Below, one piece after another: positions 1-8,880 of a stretch of DNA of 42,987 nt. The notes under the pieces were generated by a model. That model saw only the letters and a program-made list of their open reading frames with translations. It searched no databases and had not been told where the DNA came from. The stretch lies in contig CANRFU010000004.1 in the NCBI GenBank assembly GCA_947629975.1, positions 1 to 42,987 of the forward strand. Reading direction: 5' to 3'. Position 1 is the first letter of the stretch. Every line of letters begins with the position of its first letter. The position numbers were made by a program, and so were the translations under genes. Source of the DNA: an uncultured Oscillospiraceae bacterium. Lineage in GTDB: Bacteria > Bacillota > Clostridia > Oscillospirales > Oscillospiraceae.

Positions 1-436
1 TGAGCATGGACTGGAACACCTCGCCCAGGGCGGCCACGGCGGCGTCCAGCTCGCCGGAGGTGGCGGCGAAGCCGTAGGGGAAGATGTCGCCGGCGTCGTC
101 GGTGCGGGTCTTGTAGTGGTACTCCGGCACGTTGACCGACATGATGTTCCGGAAGGTCATGGACAGCTCCACGGACTGCTTGGGGTACATGAGGGCCTGC
201 TCCATGGCGGGGCCGCTCATGAGGGCGGAGGCCACGGTGAAGGAGCTGTGGACTTTCATCAGCTCCTGCTCCACCTGGGCCCGGAGGGTCCGCAGCTCCC
301 GGACGGTGTCCAGGAACTGCTTCATCAGCTCGTCCCGCTTGTCCTTGAGGAGCTTGTGGCCCCGCTGGGCGGTGCGCAGCTTGCCCTTCAGCCGGGTGAG
401 CTCCATTCGGGTGGGATTCACAACGGTTGCGGCCAT
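1..436 (-). CDS. ntpD: V-type ATP synthase subunit D (partial, C-terminus off the window)
   Basis: Central-stalk subunit D of a V/A-type ATPase, which couples rotation of the membrane ring to the A3B3 head. The visible 145 residues start MAATVVNPTRMELTRLKGKL and are mostly long amphipathic helix, as expected for the coiled-coil shaft; the C-terminal part lies beyond base 1. The start is the ATG at 436-434, three bases after the subunit B stop. Its ribosome site, AAGGAGGG, lies across the last codons of the B gene, so the two are translationally coupled. It is the last visible gene of the operon. Identification rests on the N-terminal sequence and its position after subunit B. Confidence 0.93.
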   Translation of the reverse strand, partial: MAATVVNPTRMELTRLKGKLRTAQRGHKLLKDKRDELMKQFLDTVRELRTLRAQVEQELMKVHSSFTVASALMSGPAMEQALMYPKQSVELSMTFRNIMSVNVPEYHYKTRTDDAGDIFPYGFAATSGELDAAVAALGEVFQSML

Positions 437-439
437 TGC

Positions 440-1822
440 TTAGCCCTCCTTTTTGGGCAGATACTTCTCGATATACTCGGGCTTGATACGCTTCAACTCG
501 GAGGTGGGCAGGATGGACAGCAGCTCCCAGCCCAGATCCAAGGTCTCCTCGATGGACCGGTTCTCCTCATACCCCTGGTTCACATACCGCTTCTCGAACT
601 CGTCGGCGAACTTGGCGTAGAGCAGATCGGTGGGGGTCAGAGCGGCCTCGCCCAGGATGGACATGAGCTCCTTGTTGTCCTTGCCGGTGGAGTAGGCGGC
701 GAAGAGCTGGTTCATAGTGTTGGCGTGGTCTTCCCGGGTCTTGCCCACGCCGATGCCCTTGTCCTTCAGACGGGACAGGGAGGGCAGCACGTCCACCGGG
801 GGATTGATGCCCTGCCGGTACAGGGGCCGGGACAGGATGATCTGGCCCTCGGTGATGTAGCCGGTCAGGTCGGGGATGGGGTGGGTCTTGTCGTCCTCGG
901 GCATGGTGAGGATGGGGATCATGGTGATGGAGCCGGGCTTGCCCAGCTGCCGGCCGGCCCGCTCGTACATGGTGGCCAGGTCGGTGTAGAGGTAGCCGGG
1001 GAAGCCGCGCCGTCCGGGGACCTCCTTCTTGGCGGCGGAGACCTCACGCAGGGCCTCGGCGTAGTTGGTGATGTCGGTCAGGATGACCAGCACGTGCATG
1101 TCCTTCTCGAAGGCCAGGTACTCGGCGGCCGTCAGGGCCATGCGGGGGGTGGAGATGCGCTCCACGGCGGGGTCGTTGGCCAGGTTGGTGAACAGCACCG
1201 TGCGGTCGATGGCGCCGGTGCGGCGGAACTCCTGGACGAAGAACTCGGACTCCTCGAAGGTGATGCCGATGGCGGCGAACACCACGGCGAAGTTGCCGGC
1301 GTCGTCCCCCAGCACGCGGGCCTGACGGGCGATCTGGGCGGCCAGGTTGGCGTGGGGCAGGCCGGAGCCGGAGAAGATGGGCAGCTTCTGCCCGCGGACC
1401 AGGGTGTTCAGCCCGTCGATGGTGCTGACGCCGGTCTGGATGAACTCGTTGGGGTAGTCCCGGGCGGCGGGGTTCATGGGCAGGCCGTTGATGTCCCGGT
1501 ACTCCTCGGCCAGGATGTCGGGGCCGCCGTCGATGGGCACGCCCATGCCGTTGAATACCCGGCCCAGCATATCGGCGGACACGCCCAGCTGGAGGGGGTG
1601 GCCCAGGAAGCGCACCTTGGACTCGGCCAGGTTGATGCCGGCGGCGGACTCAAACAGCTGGACCACGGCGGTGTCGCCGTTGACCTCCAGCACCTTGCCC
1701 CGGCGGATGCCGCCGTCGGGCAGCTCCACCTCCACCAGCTCGTCATAGGTGACGTTTTCCACCATCTTGACCATCATTAGCGGGGAGACGATCTCCTGGA
1801 TGGTCTTATACTCTCGGATCAC
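440..1822 (-). CDS. ntpB: V-type ATP synthase subunit B
   Basis: Non-catalytic nucleotide-binding subunit of the soluble V1 head, alternating with subunit A in the A3B3 hexamer. The 460-residue product has the usual family length. It has the B-type N-terminal barrel, then a degenerate P-loop region (IFSGSGLPH near residue 150) in place of a true Walker A, and the [20 protein letters not shown] segment typical of B subunits. The start is GTG at 1822, which overlaps the TGA of subunit A by four bases (GTGA), with a GAGGAG ribosome site within the end of the A gene. Assignment is secure; it is part of the H-I-K-E-C-F-A-B-D operon. Confidence 0.97.
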   Translation of the reverse strand: MIREYKTIQEIVSPLMMVKMVENVTYDELVEVELPDGGIRRGKVLEVNGDTAVVQLFESAAGINLAESKVRFLGHPLQLGVSADMLGRVFNGMGVPIDGGPDILAEEYRDINGLPMNPAARDYPNEFIQTGVSTIDGLNTLVRGQKLPIFSGSGLPHANLAAQIARQARVLGDDAGNFAVVFAAIGITFEESEFFVQEFRRTGAIDRTVLFTNLANDPAVERISTPRMALTAAEYLAFEKDMHVLVILTDITNYAEALREVSAAKKEVPGRRGFPGYLYTDLATMYERAGRQLGKPGSITMIPILTMPEDDKTHPIPDLTGYITEGQIILSRPLYRQGINPPVDVLPSLSRLKDKGIGVGKTREDHANTMNQLFAAYSTGKDNKELMSILGEAALTPTDLLYAKFADEFEKRYVNQGYEENRSIEETLDLGWELLSILPTSELKRIKPEYIEKYLPKKEG

Positions 1823-3594
1823 AGCTCCTCACCTGCCTTTCTGATGACCTCGTCGATCTCCCGCTCCATATCGGACACGATGTCGGCGTAGACCTGCACA
1901 TACTTCTCGGCGGGGACGGACTTGGCCCGGCCCACCCGCTCCCGGGCGGGGATGTCGAACAGTTTGGCGGCGGGGGCGCCCTTGGCGATGGCCTCCCGGC
2001 ACAGCTTGTCGTAATAGAGGATCATGGCCAGCAGCTTTTCCTGTCGGTCGTAAGTGGAGAAGGAGTCGATGTCCACAAAGGAGTTCTGCTGGAGGAAGTC
2101 CTCCCGGACCATCCGGGCGGACTCCAGGGTCAGCTGGTCGTTGGGGGACAGGGAGTCCTTGCCCACCAGCTGGACGATCTCATTGAGGCTGGCCTCGCTC
2201 TGGAGCAGCCCCATGGCCTGTTCCCGGTTCTTCAGGAAGTCCCGGCCCAGGTTCTCGTCGAACCAGGGCTTCAGGGAGTCCAGGTACAGGGAGTAGGAGT
2301 TCAGCCAGTTGATGGCCGGGAAGTGGCGCTTATAGGCCAGGGAGGCGTCCAGGGCCCAGAACACCTTGACGATGCGCATGGTGCCTTGTGAGACGGGCTC
2401 GGACAGGTCGCCGCCGGGAGGGGACACGGCGCCCACGGCGGTGAGGGAGCCAGCCCGCTCGTCGGTGCCCAGGCAGGACACGGCGCCCGCCCGCTCGTAG
2501 AACTGGGCCAGACGGGAGGCCAGATAGGCGGGGTAGCCCTCCTCGCCGGGCATCTCCTCCAGACGGCCGGACATCTCGCGGAGGGCCTCGGCCCAGCGGG
2601 AGGTGGAGTCGGCGATGACGGCCACGTCGTAGCCCATGTCGCGGAAGTACTCGGCGATGGTGATACCGGTGTAGATGGACGCCTCACGGGCGGCCACCGG
2701 CATATCGGAGGTGTTGGCGATGAGCACGGTGCGCTTCATCAGGGTCTCGCCGGTGCGGGGGTCCACCAGCTCGGGGAACTCCCGCAGCACGTCGGTCATC
2801 TCGTTGCCCCGCTCGCCGCAGCCGATGTAGACCACGATGTCCACGTCGGACCACTTGGCCAGGGCGTGCTGCATGACGGTCTTGCCGGAGCCGAAGGGGC
2901 CGGGGATGGCGGCGGTGCCGCCCTTGGCCACGGGGAAGAAGGTGTCCACGATGCGCTGGCCGGAGGACAGGGGCCGCAGGGGCGGGAATTTCCGCTTATA
3001 GGGCCGGCCCACACGGACAGGCCACCGCTGGCTCATGGTCAGCTCCACGTCGGTGCCGTCGTCCTTCGTCAGGACGGCCACCACCTGCTTCACGTTGTAG
3101 GAGCCGGCGGGGGCGACGCTCTTGAGGGTGCCGTGGAGGGTGGGGGGCACCATGATCTTGTGGAGCACCACCGGAGTCTCGGGAACGGTGCCGATCACGT
3201 CGCCGCCGGTGACCTTGTCGCCGGCCCTGGCCACGGGGGTGAACTCCCACAGCTTCTCCGGATCGATGGCGGGGACCTCCACGCCCCGGGGGAGGTTGTT
3301 GCCGTGGACCTTCTTCATGATCTCCTCCAGGGGGCGCTGGATGCCGTCGTAGATATTCTCGATCATGCCGGGGCCCAGTTCCACGCTCATGGGGGAGCCG
3401 GTGGTGACCACCTCGGTGCCGGGGCCCAGGCCGGAGGTCTCCTCGTACACCTGGATGGAGGCGGAGTCGCCCGTCATGGTGAGGATCTCACCGATGAGGC
3501 GCTCGGGGCCCACGCGGACCACGTCGGACATGTTGGCGTCCGCCATGCCGGTGGCCACCACCAGGGGGCCGGAGACCTTGACTACTTTACCCAT
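1819..3594 (-). CDS. ntpA: V-type ATP synthase catalytic subunit A
   Basis: Catalytic subunit of the V1 head. The 591-residue protein carries a Walker A P-loop GPFGSGKT at about residues 232-239. It also has the extra 'bulge' domain between the N-terminal barrel and the nucleotide-binding domain that separates A subunits from F-type beta subunits, and the catalytic segment around CGERGNEM. I place the start at the ATG at 3594 ([10 protein letters not shown]), because the AAGAAGG ribosome site is about ten bases away; a TTG three codons upstream is too close to it. The gene lies 32 bases after subunit F and overlaps subunit B by four bases. Confidence 0.97.
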   Translation of the reverse strand: MGKVVKVSGPLVVATGMADANMSDVVRVGPERLIGEILTMTGDSASIQVYEETSGLGPGTEVVTTGSPMSVELGPGMIENIYDGIQRPLEEIMKKVHGNNLPRGVEVPAIDPEKLWEFTPVARAGDKVTGGDVIGTVPETPVVLHKIMVPPTLHGTLKSVAPAGSYNVKQVVAVLTKDDGTDVELTMSQRWPVRVGRPYKRKFPPLRPLSSGQRIVDTFFPVAKGGTAAIPGPFGSGKTVMQHALAKWSDVDIVVYIGCGERGNEMTDVLREFPELVDPRTGETLMKRTVLIANTSDMPVAAREASIYTGITIAEYFRDMGYDVAVIADSTSRWAEALREMSGRLEEMPGEEGYPAYLASRLAQFYERAGAVSCLGTDERAGSLTAVGAVSPPGGDLSEPVSQGTMRIVKVFWALDASLAYKRHFPAINWLNSYSLYLDSLKPWFDENLGRDFLKNREQAMGLLQSEASLNEIVQLVGKDSLSPNDQLTLESARMVREDFLQQNSFVDIDSFSTYDRQEKLLAMILYYDKLCREAIAKGAPAAKLFDIPARERVGRAKSVPAEKYVQVYADIVSDMEREIDEVIRKAGEEL

Positions 3595-3626
3595 AGATTC
3601 CAAACCTTCTTTCTAAGGTCGATTTC

Positions 3627-3941
3627 TTACAAAATGTCGGCGCCCACGGCGCGTTCCACTGATTTTTTGATGTTGGCCATGCCCAGCCCCAGGCTGCCCT
3701 CCTTGCCGGGGATCAGAATGATGGCGGGGGTGAGGGCGTCCTTGTAGCGGTTCACGTCGGCCTCCATCTGGACGGCCAGCTGCTCGGCGAGATAGACCAC
3801 CGCATAGTCCTCTTTCGCGATGCGGTGGAGGGTGTGGCGGGCGTCGTCCAGACTTTCCACGGGGAACACGTCCAGCCCCAGGGCCTTGAAGCCCAGCACG
3901 CTGTCCTTGTCGCCCATGACGGCGATGCGGTAATTTGCCAT
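3627..3941 (-). CDS. ntpG: V-type ATP synthase subunit F
   Basis: Small central-stalk subunit (called F in general nomenclature, NtpG in Enterococcus hirae). The 104 residues begin MANYRIAVMGDKDSVLGFKALG, the usual Rossmann-like start of this family, and contain DYAVVYLAEQLA and a terminal IPGKEGSLG segment. The reading frame is open from a GTG three codons earlier, but GGAGG ends only a few bases before the ATG at 3941, so that ATG is chosen. It lies between subunits C and A, as in other clostridial V-ATPase operons. Confidence 0.95.
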   Translation of the reverse strand: MANYRIAVMGDKDSVLGFKALGLDVFPVESLDDARHTLHRIAKEDYAVVYLAEQLAVQMEADVNRYKDALTPAIILIPGKEGSLGLGMANIKKSVERAVGADIL

Positions 3942-3954
3942 ATTCGCCACCTCC

Positions 3955-4956
3955 TCAGCAGTAGCCGCGGCGAAGCCGCTGGCGGATGGTGGCGCCGTCC
4001 AGCCCGGCCATGCGGCCGGCCAGGATGATGCGGATGGCGGTGGCCTCCGCCTCCCGGGCGTACAGGTAGCCGATGACCGGCTCCACGCCGAAGGGCACCA
4101 TACGGGCTTTGGCGAGGTACGCCATCACCGCGTCGTCGCACGCCCGCTCAAAGTCGGTGAGGGGGCCGCCGCCGGGATGGGCCAGCGCCGCGCCCGCCTC
4201 GGCGGCCTCCCGGAGGGCCGTGCCCTTGAAGAGCCGGTCCAGCTGTTCGCCGGGGGCGTTGGCGATGGTTTCCGGGTCCACATTGCCGCCGGGGACCAGC
4301 ACCTGCCGGAGGAACTGGGGCCCCTTGTCCAGCCGGGCGGCCCGGACGGCCGCGCGGAGGTTGGCCGCGTCGATGGCGGTCCTGGCGTATCCCTCCAGGA
4401 AGGCGCTGCCGGACTGCTTGGCCAGGGCGGTCAGCTCCTCAAAATAGGCCCGGTCCAGGGCGAAGTCGGCCTGCTGGGGGTCGCCGGTGGAGCCCAGCAC
4501 CTCCCGGGCGCGGGCCACGCCTTTGCGGAAGATGTCCGAACAGGCGGACAGATCCTCCCGGCGGTAGTCCTCGGCCAGATCGGCGGGGGCGTACCGCCCG
4601 CCGCCCAGCAGGAGCCGGTCCTGATTGGTTCCCAGGGCGCCGGCCTTCACCAGCACCTTGGCGTTGTGATAGTCGTATTTGCAGCGGAACACGTCCAGCA
4701 GGGCCGGATCGTTCACCGCGCTCCCCAGGTCGGCGAACACGTCGGCCTGGGCCTGGGCCAGCAGCTCCTCCAGGGCGGAGGGGGTGGCCGACGCCAGTTC
4801 GGGGTAGCCGCACTCGGCCAGCACCTTGGCGGCCTCGGCCGCGTCCCGGGCGTCGATCATCCGCTCCATCCGTTCAGTGGTGAGCAGCCTGGTCTCCAGC
4901 ACCCGGACCCGGGCGGAGATATACAGATAGTCGGTGTCTTTGATCTTTCTCAACAA
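3955..4956 (-). CDS. ntpC: V-type ATP synthase subunit C
   Basis: Subunit C (called d in eukaryotes) is the funnel that connects the central stalk to the membrane rotor. The 333-residue product is of normal family length, largely helical, starts LLRKIKDTDYLYISARVRVLE and contains the DYHNAKVLVKA segment typical of the family. The probable start is TTG at 4956, preceded at six bases by AAAGGGGG; no ATG lies nearby in frame. It sits 13 bases upstream of subunit F and 35 bases downstream of subunit E. Confidence 0.93.
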   Translation of the reverse strand: MLRKIKDTDYLYISARVRVLETRLLTTERMERMIDARDAAEAAKVLAECGYPELASATPSALEELLAQAQADVFADLGSAVNDPALLDVFRCKYDYHNAKVLVKAGALGTNQDRLLLGGGRYAPADLAEDYRREDLSACSDIFRKGVARAREVLGSTGDPQQADFALDRAYFEELTALAKQSGSAFLEGYARTAIDAANLRAAVRAARLDKGPQFLRQVLVPGGNVDPETIANAPGEQLDRLFKGTALREAAEAGAALAHPGGGPLTDFERACDDAVMAYLAKARMVPFGVEPVIGYLYAREAEATAIRIILAGRMAGLDGATIRQRLRRGYC

Positions 4957-4991
4957 GGTGTTCCCCCTTTCATCGGGTGTCAGGGGGCGGA

Positions 4992-5582
4992 TCAGTCGAA
5001 CAGCACTTTGGCCACCTGGCCGGCCAGCGCGCCCCGCTGGAGCCGGATCAGGGTGTCAAAGGTGCAGTTGACCTCCGTAACGCCGCCGCTGAGGATGAAG
5101 CCGCCGTCCATGGGGCGGGTCTCCTCCGCCAGGGTGAGGGCGGCGGAGGGGCCGATCTTGGCGTTGGCGGCCACCACCACGGCCTTGCCCACCCTGGCCC
5201 GGTCGGTCTGGGAGAAGATGAGCTTCTCCCTGGCGGTGGAGGAGGCCTTCACCGCCAGAGAGGCCAGCAGGGCCACATATTCCCCCTGGGGCAGGGCCAG
5301 CAGCTTCTCCTTGGCCCGCCGGAAGGCCAGATCGATGACCTCCTGCTTGGCGGCGAGAACGGCCTTGCGGCACTCCAGCTGATCCACGCTGGCCAGCCGG
5401 CTCTCCCGTTCGGCGGCGGCCTTCTCGCCCCGGGCCACGATGTCGGCGGCCTCGGCCTCGGCCTGGGCCTGATACCGGGCGGCGATGTCCGCCGCCTGGG
5501 CCTTCGCCTGGGCCAGCAGAGCGTCGATCTCCTTCTGGCTGTCCTCCTCGATGCGGGCGGTGATCTTTTCGATTCCGTTCAT
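4992..5582 (-). CDS. ntpE: V-type ATP synthase subunit E
   Basis: Peripheral-stalk subunit E, which with subunit H forms the stator that stops the A3B3 head from turning. The 196 residues show the expected plan: a long charged N-terminal helix rich in Ala, Glu, Lys and Gln (residues 1-80, likely coiled coil) and a globular C-terminal domain ending GGVTEVNCTFDTLIRLQR. The ATG start at 5582 follows an AAAGGCGG ribosome site at about ten bases. It lies 27 bases after subunit K. Confidence 0.92.
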   Translation of the reverse strand: MNGIEKITARIEEDSQKEIDALLAQAKAQAADIAARYQAQAEAEAADIVARGEKAAAERESRLASVDQLECRKAVLAAKQEVIDLAFRRAKEKLLALPQGEYVALLASLAVKASSTAREKLIFSQTDRARVGKAVVVAANAKIGPSAALTLAEETRPMDGGFILSGGVTEVNCTFDTLIRLQRGALAGQVAKVLFD

Positions 5583-5609
5583 ACAGTCAATACCGCCTTT
5601 CCCAGCGGA

Positions 5610-6104
5610 TCAGCCCAGGGGATAGAGCATGACCAGCAGGATGGTGGCCAGCAGAGACAGGATGGCGTAGAACTCCACGATGCCGCAGAGGATGATGCCC
5701 TTGGTGGATTCCTCGGGGCGCTTGGCCACGATGTTGATGGAGGCGGTGGCCACGCGGCCCTGAGCGATGGCGGACAGCAGGCCGCCGAGGGCGATGGGCA
5801 GGCAGGCGCAGAAGATGGCCAGGCCGTTCTGGATGGTGAGGGTGGCCCCGCCGCCGCCGAACACGCCGATCTTCAGCAGGACCATGAACCAGGCCACGAT
5901 GCCGTACAGGCCCTGGGTGCCGGGAAGCACCTGGAGGATCAGGCACTTGGAGAACTGCTCGGGGGCCTCGCTGATGACGCCGGTGGCGGCCTCGCCGGTC
6001 ATGCCGGTGCCTTTGGCGGAGCCGACGCAGCACAGGGCGACGGCCAGAGCGGCGCCCAGATAGGCCAGGCCGATGCCGCCGAAAGACTCAAAAAAAGCTT
6101 GCAT
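5610..6104 (-). CDS. ntpK: V-type ATP synthase subunit K, sodium-type proteolipid
   Basis: Membrane rotor subunit made of two fused hairpins (164 residues, four membrane helices). The second hairpin carries the ion-binding glutamate E144. In the E. hirae NtpK ring Na+ is held by a Leu-Thr-Gln-Gln-Glu set; the equivalent residues can be read here as L60, T63 and Q64 (VLPGTQGLYG), Q115 (AIAQGRV) and E144 (IVEFYAIL). This predicts a Na+-coupled rather than H+-coupled enzyme, though coupling is inferred from sequence. The ATG start lies two bases after the subunit I stop (TAACATG), so translation is coupled. Confidence 0.96.
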   Translation of the reverse strand: MQAFFESFGGIGLAYLGAALAVALCCVGSAKGTGMTGEAATGVISEAPEQFSKCLILQVLPGTQGLYGIVAWFMVLLKIGVFGGGGATLTIQNGLAIFCACLPIALGGLLSAIAQGRVATASINIVAKRPEESTKGIILCGIVEFYAILSLLATILLVMLYPLG

Positions 6105-6105
6105 G

Positions 6106-8091
6106 TTAGTTTTCCTCCTTAATGATGTCAGTGTATTTTGTTTCTATCGCCAGGGGACGGTAAGGTTTGCCGCCCTCCTTGTAGAACCGGTTGAAAAACT
6201 CAAGACACTGGAGCCGCAGGTCGTGGACATAGCAGCCCAGCAGGTTCAGGGCCATGTTCAGGGCGTTGCCCACCATGGAAATGACCACGAACAGGACGAC
6301 ACCGACCACCGGGACGGTCCCCACCGTGGCCCCCAGGGTGTTGAACACCGAGGCGATGACGCTGCCGGACAGCATCAGGGCCATGAGCCGGATGTAGGAC
6401 AGCGCGTCGCTGAAATAGCCGGTGACGCCGTTGTACACAAGGCCCACCAGGCCGGTGACCTTGCCGAAGCCCTTCTCGTTCCGGGTGCCGCCGATGGCCA
6501 GCATCAAAAAGCCCACGATGATGACCACCGTGCCCACCGCAGTGGGGAAGGAGGCGATGCCCATGGCGCTCACCACCAGCAGGGCCAGCCCCGCCAGGAT
6601 GATCCACCAGGTGAACTCGTCGAACAGGGCGTCGATGAAGTTGCCGTCCCTGATCTTTTTGACCACGCTCACCGTCATGCCGGTGAAGATCTGGATGACG
6701 CCCAGCACAATGGAGCCCACCATGATGGCCACCGTGTCGTCCAGGGGGGTGAACAGGGCGGGCATCTCAAAGGTGCTGTTGGGGTCGATGAGTTTGAGCA
6801 GCTGGGGGATGAAGTCCCCGAAGAAGCCGCCGGTCATGGCCCCCACGATAAAGGTGCTGACGCCGCACCAGAACACCAGCTCCATGAAGTTGCGGGTGCC
6901 CTCTCTGGGCCTCGTCTTCAAAAGGACCACCAGGGCGGCGGCGATCATCAGGATGCCGTAGCCCATATCGGCCATCATGAAGCCGAAGAAGAAGATGAAG
7001 AAGGGGGCCATCAGGGGGTTGGGGTCGATACCGTCGTACGCCGGCAGGGAGTACATCTCGGTGACCACGTTCATGCACCGGTCGAAGATGTTGTTTTTCA
7101 GCTTGACGGGCACCTGGGGGTACTCCTCCTCGGTGGGATCGGCGGCCTCACAGGCGCAGGCGAAGGGGGCCAGGGCCTTCTCCACCTTGTCCAGCTGGTC
7201 GGCGGGCAGCCAGCCGTCCAGATAGAAGGCGGCCTCCGTGTCCACCAGGCGGGCCTTGCCCTCTTCCCGGCCGATCTCCTGCATCGAGCGGTCCACGCAC
7301 CGGCGCAGGGTGTCCCGCCGGTCCGCGAAGGAGGCGATGCGGTCTTTGTGCTCCTGTTCCTCCCGGTCCAGGGCGGCCAGCTTGTTATCGATGGCGCGGA
7401 TGTTGTCCTCCGCCGTGCCGGTCCAGCCCCGCAGATTCACGCGGGAAAACCCGAAGGGCCGCAGGGCCTCGGCGCAGTCATGCTCCACGCTGGCGTGGCA
7501 CACCAGCAGGAAGTACCGCAGTTCCCGGTCGTGTCCGGCGGGATAGAGCTGGGCCAGTTCGGTGGACTCGGCCACCGCGCCCTCCAGGGCGGCGAAGTCC
7601 ACTTTGGAGGGGGCCGCGCCAAAGATCACCGACACATTTGCCGTGCTCTCCTGATCCAGGGGCACGTCCAGGGACGACCAGGGTTCCAGGGAGGCCCGCT
7701 GGGTCTTCAGCTTGCCCTGCTCCGCCTGACAGGCGGCCAGGGCCTTTTCCTCCCCGGCGATCTGCCGGGCGGCCTCCAGGCCGGAGGCGTAGGCGCTGTC
7801 GTCGAAGAGATCCGCCTCGCTGACCTCGGGCCGGACGGAAAACAGGCCGTCCTTCGCCGGAGCATACTTGCCAAGGGACGTGAGCGCGCCGGCCAGCAGC
7901 TGGTTCTGCTCCTTCGCTCGGCTGAGGCCGGAACCGTCCGGCTTTGCCAGAGCGGCCCAGTCCGGATCGCTCAGGTCGATCTCCGGCTCCCGCAGCTCTA
8001 CGCAGCCCATGCTCTGGAGCAGGCGGAGCAGATCCTCCCGGTCCGAGCGCAGGCCCATGAGCCGCAGCCGCTTCATTTTGACGATCGCCAT
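6106..8091 (-). CDS. ntpI: V-type ATP synthase subunit I
   Basis: Stator membrane subunit (called a in eukaryotes), which forms the ion half-channels next to the K ring. The 661-residue product has a soluble N-terminal half (about residues 1-330) that contacts the peripheral stalks. The C-terminal half has about seven to eight membrane helices, including FFFGFMMADMGYG and the segment around SYIRLMAL with the conserved arginine that faces the rotor carboxylate. The start is the ATG at 8091 (MAIVKMKRLRL), overlapping the subunit H stop by one base (TGATG). Upstream in-frame codons belong to the H gene region read in another frame. Confidence 0.95.
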   Translation of the reverse strand: MAIVKMKRLRLMGLRSDREDLLRLLQSMGCVELREPEIDLSDPDWAALAKPDGSGLSRAKEQNQLLAGALTSLGKYAPAKDGLFSVRPEVSEADLFDDSAYASGLEAARQIAGEEKALAACQAEQGKLKTQRASLEPWSSLDVPLDQESTANVSVIFGAAPSKVDFAALEGAVAESTELAQLYPAGHDRELRYFLLVCHASVEHDCAEALRPFGFSRVNLRGWTGTAEDNIRAIDNKLAALDREEQEHKDRIASFADRRDTLRRCVDRSMQEIGREEGKARLVDTEAAFYLDGWLPADQLDKVEKALAPFACACEAADPTEEEYPQVPVKLKNNIFDRCMNVVTEMYSLPAYDGIDPNPLMAPFFIFFFGFMMADMGYGILMIAAALVVLLKTRPREGTRNFMELVFWCGVSTFIVGAMTGGFFGDFIPQLLKLIDPNSTFEMPALFTPLDDTVAIMVGSIVLGVIQIFTGMTVSVVKKIRDGNFIDALFDEFTWWIILAGLALLVVSAMGIASFPTAVGTVVIIVGFLMLAIGGTRNEKGFGKVTGLVGLVYNGVTGYFSDALSYIRLMALMLSGSVIASVFNTLGATVGTVPVVGVVLFVVISMVGNALNMALNLLGCYVHDLRLQCLEFFNRFYKEGGKPYRPLAIETKYTDIIKEEN

Positions 8092-8405
8092 CAGTCGCCG
8101 CCCACCTTTCCAACGATCAGATCGGCGGCCTTGTCCAGACGGCTCATGGCGGCCTGCTTCAGCGCCTCGCACTTTCCGGCGTTTTCCGCCAGCGTCCGCC
8201 TGGAGGTCTCGCCGGCCCTGGCCTCGGCCTGGGAGAGCAGCTCCTTTGCTCTGGCCTCCGCCCGGTCGCGGGCGTCCGTCACAGCCTGCCTCCCGGCCCG
8301 CTCCGCCTCGGAGACGATCCGTTTGCACTCCTCCGCCGCCTGGGCCTTGCGCTGCTGGACGGCCTGCTCCGCCGCTGTGACCTGTTGAATGGCCTCAAAG
8401 GACAT
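8091..8405 (-). CDS. V-type ATP synthase subunit H (peripheral-stalk subunit)
   Basis: First gene of the ATPase operon. The 104-residue product starts MSFEAIQQVTAAEQAVQQRK and is almost entirely a charged helix rich in Ala, Glu, Arg and Gln, matching the small stator subunit that pairs with subunit E (NtpF in Enterococcus, H or G elsewhere). An in-frame GTG lies three codons upstream, but the ATG at 8405 is better spaced from the GAGGTGAGG ribosome site. The family is weakly conserved, so the call rests on length, coiled-coil composition and position. Confidence 0.88.
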   Translation of the reverse strand: MSFEAIQQVTAAEQAVQQRKAQAAEECKRIVSEAERAGRQAVTDARDRAEARAKELLSQAEARAGETSRRTLAENAGKCEALKQAAMSRLDKAADLIVGKVGGD

Positions 8406-8477
8406 ATTCCTCACCTCGCTCGTATTACCAACTTTACGGGGACCCGGGCAGCGTATACCACCCCAAGTCTAACGACC

Positions 8478-8508
8478 ATTTTACCATACCACGCGGCAGT
8501 TCCGCAAC
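8478..8508 (-). promoter_or_regulatory. Probable sigma-A promoter of the V-ATPase operon
   Basis: On the minus strand an extended -10 (TGG followed by TAAAAT, the hexamer at 8483-8478) lies about 70 bases before the subunit H start. The -35 is poor: TTGCGG at 8508-8503 with a 19-base spacer. This is the best promoter-like sequence between the tRNA terminator and the operon, and the extended -10 could compensate for the weak -35. Confidence 0.5.
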
Positions 8509-8592
8509 CCCTGATTTTTCAATTCGGGCAAATCGCCGGGTCCCCGCCAAGGTATGGGAACCATATCACAGTACCGGCCTGCCGCCTACGGA

Positions 8593-8637
8593 CAAAGCGT
8601 GCCCTGTGTCTGATTTTCAGACACAGGGCACGCTTTG
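8593..8637. repeat. Perfect 21-bp palindrome with a 3-base loop
   Basis: The left arm 8593-8613 (CAAAGCGTGCCCTGTGTC, then TGA) is repeated in perfect inverted orientation at 8617-8637 around the loop TTT. Neither side has a run of T, so it is not an ordinary intrinsic terminator. It lies between the tRNA-Gly terminator and the ATPase promoter, in DNA with no gene. It could be an RNA hairpin, a protein-binding site or a remnant of a small palindromic repeat element; the function is unknown. Confidence 0.8.
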
Positions 8638-8699
8638 ACCGGGCCTGACGGCGGGACCTGGGGACACGGCCCTTCTGGGCCGCGGCGCAGGAAAGGAAA

Positions 8700-8791
8700 C
8701 GCGGCGACGAGGCTCGAACTCGCTTCCGCACCCCACAAAGCTGCGCTTTGCGGGGGCGCCTCAGATTGCAAAAAACCGCGGCTACACCGCG
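8700..8791 (-). pseudogene. Possible degenerate tRNA or tRNA-derived remnant
   Basis: Read on the minus strand, 8724-8706 is identical over 19 bases to the T-arm part of the adjacent tRNA-Gly. It is followed by CGCCGCG (8706-8700), which can pair, with one G-U, with CGCGGTG at 8791-8785, itself followed by TAGC as at the start of tRNA-Gly. The span is 92 bases and holds a strong hairpin at 8731-8755, whose 11 pairs are complete only in minus-strand RNA. No cloverleaf with normal D and anticodon arms can be drawn and no CCA follows, so this is not a working tRNA. The supposed acceptor half overlaps the tRNA-Gly terminator, and the pairing may be chance. Confidence 0.3.
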
Positions 8792-8796
8792 GTTTT
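8770..8796 (-). terminator. Intrinsic terminator of the tRNA-Gly transcript
   Basis: On the minus strand AAAACCGCGG, a five-base loop and CCGCGGTTTT form a perfect 10-bp stem whose 3' side runs into six Ts. It lies about 80 bases beyond the tRNA 3' end. The opposite strand has a shorter T run and may also terminate. Confidence 0.8.
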
Positions 8797-8832
8797 ATAG
8801 TGGAGGCAGCGAGTTCGGAACTACATCCTTAT

Positions 8833-8880
8833 TCCAGAAAGGAAGTCCCCCATCTGACGATGGGGGACTTCCTTTCTGGA
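8833..8880. repeat. Perfect 22-bp palindrome abutting and including the tRNA 3' end
   Basis: The arms at 8833-8854 and 8859-8880 are exact inverse complements around a four-base loop TGAC. The outermost four bases of the right arm (8877-8880), read on the minus strand, are the discriminator T and CCA of tRNA-Gly, so the hairpin starts inside the tRNA 3' terminus. There is no T run after it; the true terminator is further on. It may guide 3' processing of the precursor or be a relic of DNA insertion. Confidence 0.85.

Larger units (their letters stand above)
8406..8876. other. Noncoding, hairpin-rich interval between the V-ATPase operon and tRNA-Gly
   Basis: No credible protein gene is present: short open frames lack ribosome sites and recognisable sequence. 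Listed separately are the ATPase promoter, a 45-bp palindrome, a tRNA-like remnant and the tRNA-Gly terminator. In addition, CGGCCC/GGGCCG forms a small hairpin at 8667-8682, and GGGGACCCGG near 8439 has its inverted partner CCGGGTCCCC near 8538, flanking the promoter; both may be chance in such GC-rich DNA. Confidence 0.75.

Noticed and set aside
116-1780. Long plus-strand frame opposite V-ATPase subunits B and D
   Set aside because: Antisense shadow of subunit B, with low-complexity His/Gly/Leu composition and no ribosome site. The same applies to frames opposite subunits A, C, E and I, parC, parE, recJ and the helicase.
8700-8791. A functional second tRNA (class II or tRNA-Sec)
   Set aside because: Length and terminal pairing fit, but D and anticodon arms cannot be formed, the interior is one 11-bp hairpin, and CCA is absent.
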